Position numbers and translations under genes: made by a program. The notes beneath the pieces are model-generated. The model saw only the letters and a list, made by a program, of their open reading frames with translations. It made no database searches and was not told the origin of the DNA. Shown here piece by piece: positions 57,565 to 64,000 of a stretch of DNA of 64,000 nt (the stretch's first letter is position 1; the number at the start of each line of letters is the position of its first letter). Origin of the DNA: Eonycteris spelaea (lineage: Eukaryota > Chordata > Mammalia > Chiroptera > Pteropodidae); assembly GCA_003508835.1 (NCBI GenBank), contig PUFA01000007.1:18933001-18997000 (forward strand), read 5' to 3'.

Positions 57565-57680
57565 TTGAGTCACAGTTTTGCCAGATAAGATCTTAGATAA
57601 ATTATGTACTCCTTAGAGAAACTAAGACACAGAGAGATTAATATCATTCATATTCTAGGATTGTTTTAGGGATGAAATGA
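57565..57680 (+). mobile_element. MIR SINE fragment
   Basis: Plus MIR: TTAGATAAATTATGTACTCC, AGAAACTAAGACACAGAGAG and TTGTTTTAGGGATGAAATGA. Confidence 0.45.
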
Positions 57681-57699
57681 TGAATTTCTTTCAATTACG

Positions 57700-57880
57700 T
57701 TTGCTTGGTTTTAAAATAATACATGATCACTGCAAAAAAATCAGAAAACAGAAAGATTAAAAAGGGGTAAAAATAAATCACTTCTTATCGTACAACCCAG
57801 TAACAACCACCATAATCATTTCAGTGTATACCATTTTGAAAAAAAATAGAAAAAATTATATAGTATACACACACACACAG
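57700..57880. mobile_element. possible old interspersed repeat end
   Basis: ATAATACATGATCACTGCAA, AAAAATCAGAAAACAGAAA and ACAACCCAGTAACAACCACC have the order of a common old mammalian repeat end that I cannot name. A short (CA)n follows at 57870-57890. Confidence 0.35.
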
Positions 57881-57889
57881 ACAGACACA

Positions 57890-59190
57890 CACATGGGTAC
57901 AATGAAATATAAGCCTTAAGCCTTGCTTTTGCCTAAGAGCTCAGGAGTAACCAGAACTAAAGTGGCTGAGTATCAACAAATATCAACAATTTCTTGTTTG
58001 GCTGTCTAAAATTTCACTCTGCAGATATAAGCATTATACATAAATTCATAGATTTTATTTCATATATTTTATAAGTCCTTTAAATGTAACTTAAAGCACT
58101 TTTTAATATTGATAAATACACCATGTAACAGTAAGGTGATATTTTTTACTGAAGCCCTACTTCCAATAAGACAGGGAGATTGGAGGACATTATTGGGCTA
58201 TGGAATCCCTGCCATGTTATCAGCAACTACAGAAGTTTCTAAAATGATATATTCCCAAATAAATGTCCATTGTTATGAGATGAGCCTCGGCCTCAAATCA
58301 TGAGCTGGTCTTCTATTTAGCTTATCACATGTGTCATATATTGTATATTCTAGGTAAGTCAAGCAGTTTTCTCTCTGGCCTCTCTCATCTAGATTTACAC
58401 ACTGGTTTGACCTCCCTGGATCTCAGCACTCAGATATTGAAAGGAGTATACAAACTAATCTGACTGAAAAATCAGATAAGATTTGAAATAGATGGGTCTA
58501 AGCGATCCATTCTCTACATTGTGCTACTGCAGAAAACGCTAAACCACCCAACTATATCAAACTCATGAAAGAGAAGAGAGCTACATTTCTGTTTTAGATC
58601 AAACCATTTTGTTTCTCCACTTTAGGCTCTTCCCTTGAAACTCATGTTCAATCATGTGTCCCTGAGAATGCCTTTGTATTCCTTAACTCACTTGCAACTT
58701 GCTCACCTTTGAATGCAAGGGGTGAAGGGAGAAGTAACGCCTTGAATACCCTCCAGAGGTTAATCAGGGTGTTAATTTACTATTATTACCTTTTTCAACC
58801 CTGATGCTATGACTGTTGCTACAATCCATTCAATCCACAGATAACTTCCTTGAGAGTAGAATCACGTTTCTGGCTGTCAAATAGAGTTAATTAACCAATG
58901 AAGTTATAATCATCCAAAAGAGGTTTCCTAATTAGAAATGAGAAATTAAGTTCAATGCCATTCCTTGGCACTGACCCTGACACTACTCTAGGAATAATAG
59001 CCTTAGAAATCAGAAACAAAACTGGCCCTTTAACTCATGTGAGCATTTCCCCAATTGAAAAAGATATCTATGCACATATGCCACAATTCATGAAAATCAG
59101 TTTTAACTGGCAAACTAGGGAGTTGGTGATGTTGAACTGAGTTGCCTCTTACATGGGCATCAGGCACTAAAGTTACCATATTACAGGCAA
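57890..59190. other. non-coding sequence, no gene
   Basis: No repeat recognised. Frames of 61-64 codons are chance. Confidence 0.4.
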
Positions 59191-59199
59191 AAGTGCTCT

Positions 59200-59395
59200 T
59201 GAAAAGTAGGGAGAAGGGGGGAAGTAAATGGGGGAAATGGGGTCAAATATGGGTGACAGAAAGAAATCTAATTATGGAAGGTGAACACACAAAGTAGATA
59301 TATATATATGCCTTACTATTAAAATGTACAGCTGAAACTTACTGGATTTCATTAACCAATGTCACTGTCACCATAAAAAATAATTAATTAATTTA
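59200..59395 (+). mobile_element. LINE-1 3' end (young type)
   Basis: A short 5'-truncated copy homologous to 56897-57235: GTCAAATATGGGTGACAGAA, a GAAGGTGAACACACAAAG block, ATGTACAGCTGAAACTTACT and ATTAACCAATGTCACTGTCA, with an AATAATTAATTAATTTAAAG tail. Confidence 0.85.
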
Positions 59396-59819
59396 AAGAA
59401 TTCCATAAATTGTCCAAAAATTATAAGAAATGTTTTGTATATAATCCTATAAATTATTTTCAATGAATTTTCTCTGTTATGTTTTAAATTTCTTTCAATT
59501 TATATTTGCAGCCCTCGAAAATGTTAACAAGTGGTCAACAAGTAGTTTTCATATCTTTGAATGACCAAAAACACTCTTTCATAAAATTAACTCTTTTGGA
59601 CCTGTTTGCCTACAACATAAGTACATTGAATTGAATGAAGTATAGGACCATTTACCTTATTTAATGACATTAAATCAATAAAGATTTTTAAGTTGAATCA
59701 TATGAATTTTAGTTGTGATGGTAGATTGAAGAGAAAAAATATTTTGGAGGTTTAGCCTAGAGACAAATATGGACTCATATTATCTGATTCAGCTCTTTAA
59801 AGTCAAACGACAGGAAAGA

Positions 59820-59890
59820 CCACTTTATAATAACATAACAGTTCTTACTTAATAACATAACCACTTTATAATAACATTCAGTTCTTACTT
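59820..59890 (+). repeat. local tandem duplication, about 41 bp
   Basis: Units at 59820-59850 and 59861-59890 both read CCACTTTATAATAACAT and then CAGTTCTTACTT, separated by AATAACATAA. Confidence 0.9.
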
Positions 59891-60055
59891 TTAGCCAAGT
59901 ACGATGTTAAGCTCTCACAACAGCTTTTCAAGATTAGGTATTAATATCTCCATTTTACAGTTGAACTTAGTGAAATAAACTAACTCTGCTCAAGGTTTTG
60001 AAGGAAAAAAATGATAGACCACAATTCGAGCCCAGAAAGCTAAAGCTCATGTTCT
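59885..60055 (-). mobile_element. MIR SINE fragment
   Basis: Inverted MIR: AAGCTCTCACAACAGCTTTT, TATCTCCATTTTACAGTTGA and a CACAATTCGAGCCCAGAAAG terminal block. Confidence 0.65.
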
Positions 60056-60334
60056 TCCCATCTGTCTAAAGAAAACGTATCCTTTGAAAATGGGATTTGA
60101 ATTTCCTACATCTGATAAATAACTCTTCTGCTTTCAACAAAGGTGTCACTAGTGACAGAGAGTAAATCATTATATGATTTATCTCAGTATATGAATCCAT
60201 ATATAAAGAAGTATTTCTCCTTTTTGCTGGCACTTTCTAGACAGTTAAACTCATTCTGAAAACACTAAATCTGTTGGACTCTCCTTGCCCAGTGTCATCA
60301 TTCTTCAGTCTGAGTACTCCTTGGTGAAGATCTA

Positions 60335-60530
60335 AGCAATAGTTCTGAAAGTGTGGGTGCCAGCCGAGCAGTGTCAGCAACGCCTGGGAACTCAGCAGCA
60401 ATGCAGGTTCTAGGGTTCTGCTGCAGACCTGCCAAGTAAGAATAAACTCTGGGGGTAGGGCCCAGCGACTGGGATTTACCTAGCCCTTTGTGTGATTCTA
60501 TGTCATGGTCAAGTTTGAGATTCAGTAATC
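60335..60530. mobile_element. MER5-family DNA transposon (hAT-Charlie)
   Basis: An AGTTCTGAAAGTGTGGGTGC start, AACGCCTGGGAACTCAGCAG, AATGCAGGTTCTAGGG, AACTCTGGGGGTAGGGCCCA and a TCAAGTTTGAGATTC end match a MER5 element in order along the whole copy. Confidence 0.75.
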
Positions 60531-60780
60531 TACAGCAGTATTCCTATAAGTCTCTCAAACCCTGACACAGCCTTCTAAAGTCCACACAGAAAGCATTTAT
60601 CAAGCTTCTAAATTCAAGTGATTGATTAAGAAAGTGCCAACTCTAAATTTGTTTGCCTGTTTACTTTTTCCTTAAACAGAAGGACTTTAATTCCATCAAA
60701 AGGCCCATGCAGAACAAAACACCACTACCTTTCCCCAGGAGGGACTGAAGGGGTGGAACCAGGGATATGGGTATCTGTAA

Positions 60781-60810
60781 ACACAGACACAGACACACTC
60801 ACACACACAC
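60781..60810. repeat. short (CA)n-rich tract
   Basis: CACAGACACAGACACACTCA followed by CACACACACA. Confidence 0.85.
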
Positions 60811-60974
60811 ATACTAACAACCCAAATACTCAAGCATGAAGGAAACTGTCTAGGTTTAAGGAAATCTCAAATGTCCCAGGGATCCTTGTATAGGCATAAG
60901 AGCTCAGGGGCAGTGCTTGACTTAAACACAGTGAAACTGTCTTGGTGTACATCAGCATAGAAGGAAGATGCTTT

Positions 60975-61055
60975 GAATTTCATATCATTGGCTTGCTGTG
61001 TGATCTCAGGCAGGTAAATAGCCTCTTATTCTCAGTATCCTAATCTATAAAATGG
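60975..61055 (+). mobile_element. MIR SINE fragment
   Basis: Plus MIR: TGTGTGATCTCAGGCAGGTA, a TATTCTCAGTATCC block and TAATCTATAAAATGGGAGAG. Confidence 0.55.
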
Positions 61056-61079
61056 GAGAGTTAACATTTTAGGGGCACT

Positions 61080-61290
61080 TCCCACATGCTGAGAGTGTAG
61101 AACTAAATGTTTTTCAAACATTTTACATTTAATACTTATGACAAGCATTATAGCCCCTATTTTACAAGTCAGAAATTCAAAGAGGCCAAGCCAATTGCCT
61201 GAGATCACACAAGAGTTTGGTGATGGAGAAGGAGTTAATCTCATTCCTAATTCCAGAACTTGTGCTCTTAACCATTGTGCTTCCTCTATA
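61080..61290 (-). mobile_element. MIR SINE, fairly complete
   Basis: Inverted MIR: ACATTTTACATTTAATACTT, a TTATAGCCCCTATTTTACA block, AGAAATTCAAAGAGGCCAAG, CTGAGATCACACAAGAG and TTCCAGAACTTGTGCTCTTA. It forms an inverted pair with the plus-strand MIR fragment just upstream. Confidence 0.7.
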
Positions 61291-61299
61291 ATTTCCCTA

Positions 61300-61710
61300 T
61301 TTCTATCATTCTTCCATCTGAGGACTCAAATATAACTTCCCCACTGTACCTGGAATCTTGGTGTTTTTAGTTAACTTGGATTAATTTGAATTGCACACAT
61401 AGCTGAGTAAGTCACACATTAAGATAAAACATTTCCAAAGATTTTTAAGGCATGGAAAAGGAGAAAATCTTGGCTAGGATAGACACATGCAATATCTAAT
61501 TTGCTCATAAAAATCATGTAATGTATAAAGTATAATTTATAATTTAATTTATAATATATAACAATGTAACACAGAAAATATAATTTTGTTCATAAAACTA
61601 CCATATTTGGAATATGCAGAAATGACTTGGCTTCAGCAAGAGATAAAGTAATAATTTCACTGTTCTATGACTTAGTCCAAAAAAGTTTTCAAAGTTTTTA
61701 AATATAAATT
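61300..61710. other. non-coding sequence, no gene
   Basis: AT-rich; no element recognised. Confidence 0.4.
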
Positions 61711-61714
61711 CCTT

Positions 61715-61790
61715 GGAACCAGTACTATATCTTCCTTATTTTGTATTTCTAGTATCTGTCAGGATCAATAAATGACTGTCGAATAACCTA
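61715..61790 (+). mobile_element. L2 LINE 3' end fragment
   Basis: CCTTGGAACCAGTACTATAT and a GATCAATAAATGACTGTCGA end correspond to the terminal L2 segment. Confidence 0.5.
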
Positions 61791-62194
61791 ATCGAAAGAA
61801 ATAAATATAAAATTTGGGTAATCCCTCACTCTTATCCCTTTAGTAACATGTGTAAGATGAATGTATTCAATAAGATTACTTTCTCATTACTTAGATAAAG
61901 TTACTGATTTCAATATATGAATTTAATTGGAAAATGGCATGGAGAGAGGTAGTTTTGGAACCTAGTTTTTATAGGACAAGTTGTTATATTGTGGGTGAGA
62001 AGTCCAGTAAACAGTGTGGGGCATGAGTGCCTTGGAACTGGAGGAGGGTAGATTAGAGGAAAGCAAGGGTCTAACTCAACCTCAGGCCAGGCTTCCTGCC
62101 ACCCTGCTCTGCTCTAAGCAATAAAAAGTTTGTCTCCACAGGTGGTCATATAACTAAAAAGGGGTCTAAAGCCATTTAATAAATAAAACAGGCT

Positions 62195-62285
62195 CTAAAT
62201 TCCCTGAGGGTAGAGACAATGCTCACCCATGTATTCCCAGCTACAAACTAGGCCTGAGCACAGAGCTAGCACTAAGTAAAATGCT
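62195..62285 (+). mobile_element. L2 LINE 3' end fragment
   Basis: TTCCCTGAGGGTAGAGACAA, then a CCATGTATTCCCAGC block, then CACAGAGCTAGCACTAAGTA. Confidence 0.6.
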
Positions 62286-62334
62286 TGTGTCTAAGAATCA
62301 CTATACCTCCCTACTGTGTACTGAGCATCCCCTA

Positions 62335-62350
62335 TGAGTTGGGTGATTTA
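62335..62350 (+). repeat. left target-site duplication of the 5S-derived retroposon
   Basis: TGAGTTGGGTGATTTA, 14 of 16 positions identical to 62592-62607 (TGAGCTGAGTGATTTA). Confidence 0.85.
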
Positions 62351-62591
62351 TTTTTTATTTCTTTTATATTTTCATTTATTTATTTATTTACTTTTGATGA
62401 GGCAACCCTTGGTTGACCTCACAGATTGCAAAGACCTTGTCAGCTTACGATCCCTTATTTTTTATTTTTTTAGGCCTACAGCATCTGGTCTCCCATTCAG
62501 GTACTAACCAGGTCCAACCCTGCTTAGTTTCCGAGATCAGACGGGATCAGGCATGGCCGTAGACTGAGCTGAGGGTGGCATGGCCGTAGAC
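62351..62591 (-). mobile_element. 5S rRNA-derived SINE-like retroposon
   Basis: Read on the minus strand from 62591, it starts GTCTACGGCCATGCC, the 5' end of 5S rRNA. It continues through the polymerase III internal control region (CTGATCTCGGAAACTAAGCA, then GGGTTGGACCTGGTTAGTAC) to TGCTGTAGGCC near 62473. An A-rich linker, about 60 nt of unrelated sequence (62396-62455) and an (AAAT)n-rich tail follow, against the left target duplication. This head-body-tail order plus a 16-bp duplication shows retroposition. Fruit bats have 5S-derived SINEs (MEG-RS, MEG-RL); this may be one, unconfirmed. Confidence 0.82.
62473..62591 (-). pseudogene. 5S rRNA pseudogene (retroposon head)
   Basis: About 105 aligned nt of 5S rRNA. 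Relative to the mammalian sequence, about 13 nt are missing between GGGAGACC and TGCTGTAGG (the GCCTGGGAATACC region). The 5' part is rearranged by a 27-bp duplication at 62551-62600. The A-box/IE/C-box promoter region is largely kept. It cannot act as ribosomal 5S. Confidence 0.85.
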
Positions 62592-62600
62592 TGAGCTGAG
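62551..62600 (+). repeat. 27-bp tandem duplication at the retroposon 5' edge
   Basis: GCATGGCCGTAGACTGAG at 62551 is repeated at 62578; 23 bp of the unit match perfectly. Confidence 0.93.
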
Positions 62601-62607
62601 TGATTTA
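62592..62607 (+). repeat. right target-site duplication of the 5S-derived retroposon
   Basis: TGAGCTGAGTGATTTA directly adjoins the 5S start (GTCTAC on the minus strand). Confidence 0.85.
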
Positions 62608-62639
62608 AATGCATTATCTCCTGCTCTACAAATTTTCAA

Positions 62640-63180
62640 GCCATGCTGTCTATCTACATAATATATTCTAAATAGGATTCTTGAAGACTGTAACCATTCA
62701 GTTTCATTTAAATCAGGTATATTCCGCAGTGTGTCTATAGTTGAAAAAAACGCAGCCAGCATCAGACTGATAACATAAACAATATGTACTCATAATTATA
62801 TACTGTAAGCTCTGGAAACTTCAGCTTTACACTAGTAAAATATAAAATATTTGGAGCTAGTAACAGTGTCACTGGTCACCATTTTGCCAGTTATCAAGAG
62901 GTTGAACAAGTCAGCACAAATGGTAAAAATACCCCCAATGTGGTAGAAATCTTTTTTCTTTCAAAAAGTATGGATGTTTTAAAATAAAAACTCTCCATTT
63001 GTGTGGAAGAAAATGAAACATGAGAGCACAGCAAGTAGTGATCTACATCAAAATGATTCTAAGAATGAAAAGCTGCATGGGAGAATGTGACACCATGCAG
63101 TCTGTAACCGAGATCTCACACAGTCCAAGGAAATGAGGCTTTGGTCCAATGGCGAAGGTGAAGACAGGTGTCCCAGGTCA
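62640..63180. other. non-coding sequence, no gene
   Basis: No element recognised. Confidence 0.4.
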
Positions 63181-63184
63181 CAGT

Positions 63185-63330
63185 GGCAGAGTGCCATTAT
63201 TCTCGTCTCGACTTGGATACTGAAGAAACTGAGATTTACAGGTGGGAAATGATTTGCTCAAAGACACATGGTTAATATAAAGGCACACGAGATTGGCTCA
63301 AAAATCCAGCAACGACAGCCCGACCCAACA
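63185..63330 (-). mobile_element. MIR SINE fragment
   Basis: Inverted MIR: ACTGAAGAAACTGAGATTTA, a TGATTTGCTCAAAGACACAT block and GAGATTGGCTCAAAAATCC. Confidence 0.5.
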
Positions 63331-63334
63331 CTCC

Positions 63335-64000
63335 TAGAAAAGCAAACCCAGGCTCCAGGGTCCAGAAAAGAGACTATTAACAAAGTGCTAACAAATGAGC
63401 TTTATATTCCCAAGATGCATCGTTCAGGAATGGTAGGGGAAGGGGTGGCTGGAATCAAAACAGATGGACAAGAAAAATTAAGTTCATTATCAAGTGATGA
63501 CCAATAGCCTGCTGTCATTTGTCCCTCCTTCCTTTGCTGTCCTGCACTTCCCACCTCACAGAGGTGGACATAGAGGCACTGTCCCTATCCACACTTGGAT
63601 GTCAATTCTGGAATAACAAAGACACAAATGGCTCAGTGTGCAGAGAGATGCAGCTAGTCCAGTACCCACTTTCTGCCGACTTGGAGATAAACGACAGCCC
63701 TTGATGTTGCTTCCTAGCAACATAGTTCTCGACCCTTTCACTAGAAATGCAGTCATCACATAAAACAATCCTTGTCACAGTAATGGTGGTGATGATTAGT
63801 TTTATGACTCATCAGTTGCCAGACAGGACATTGGGAGAACAGAGTCCTCTGGTGCATCTTCTAGGGTCAATAAAGACAAACAGCCCCCTTCCCCAGGCCT
63901 CTAGGTGACCATCATTATGAGCTTGCAGCCTAATTACTTCCTCATCCAATATTTTTATTCATTATGCAAAAACGTTGTTTCTCAATCTGGCTTTGATTTC
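63335..64000. other. non-coding sequence, no gene
   Basis: No element recognised; frames up to 79 codons are chance. Confidence 0.4.

Noticed and set aside
62473..62591. Functional 5S rRNA gene
   Set aside because: A 13-nt internal deletion, a duplicated 5' part, an A-rich tail and a target duplication mark it as a retroposed copy.
1..64000. Bat VES SINE, Alu, B1/B2, CAN or ruminant SINEs
   Set aside because: I looked for their characteristic head sequences on both strands and saw none; only MIR-type fossils and the two small retroposons are present.

Overview
The window is AT-rich mammalian nuclear DNA, intergenic or deep intronic. I find no exon, open reading frame or CpG island that supports a host protein-coding gene. 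The longest open frames are 60-122 codons and are chance frames or remnants of LINE-1 (L1) proteins. Most recognisable sequence is transposable elements of several ages: L1 copies on both strands, MIR and L2 fossils, MaLR/ERV-type LTRs and MER5/Tigger-type DNA transposons. Dinucleotide microsatellites are also present.

Lineage (inference, moderate confidence): the young L1 3' ends (for example 56897-57235 and 59200-59395) and the lack of Alu, B1/B2, ruminant, pig and carnivore SINEs suggest a laurasiatherian, and a bat fits best. Two small retroposons are the most informative. One (16781-17135) has a tRNA-Val(UAC)-like head. The other (62351-62591, minus strand) has a 5S rRNA head, an A-rich tail and a 16-bp target-site duplication. 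SINEs derived from 5S rRNA and tRNA have been described in fruit bats (Pteropodidae; the MEG families), so a megabat is my preferred reading. I could not run a search to confirm it.

Layout. 0-5 kb: a pair of same-orientation LTRs (876-1531 and 2169-2820), then an L1 5' half with 5' UTR and broken ORF1. 5-16 kb: ordinary sequence with MER5, MIR and L2 fossils and a nested LTR pair at 15.5-16.2 kb. 16.8-17.7 kb: the tRNA-headed SINE followed by an MLT1-type LTR. 17.7-22.3 kb: an old plus-strand L1 interrupted by a DNA transposon and a MaLR LTR, then an inverted L1 3' piece. 23-27.6 kb: L1 pieces including a large old minus-strand L1 with a small nested L1. 28-33 kb: mostly unique. 33-36.2 kb: a minus-strand L1 with its 5' end but no 3' half, flanked by a perfect 17-bp duplication. 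38.6-42.7 kb: a plus-strand L1 with two large deletions in ORF2. 43-48.8 kb: unique DNA with MIR fossils and an old ORF1-type fragment. 48.9-50.8 kb: an old minus-strand L1 3' half. 51-64 kb: unique DNA, microsatellites, an ERV-like LTR at about 56.0-56.3 kb, two L1 3' ends and the 5S-derived retroposon.

Nothing here forms an operon-like or multi-gene system. The real interest is in how the retroposons were made and rearranged, together with three low-confidence candidates for non-coding function (28.3-28.6 kb, 47.6-47.9 kb and 52.96-53.35 kb).
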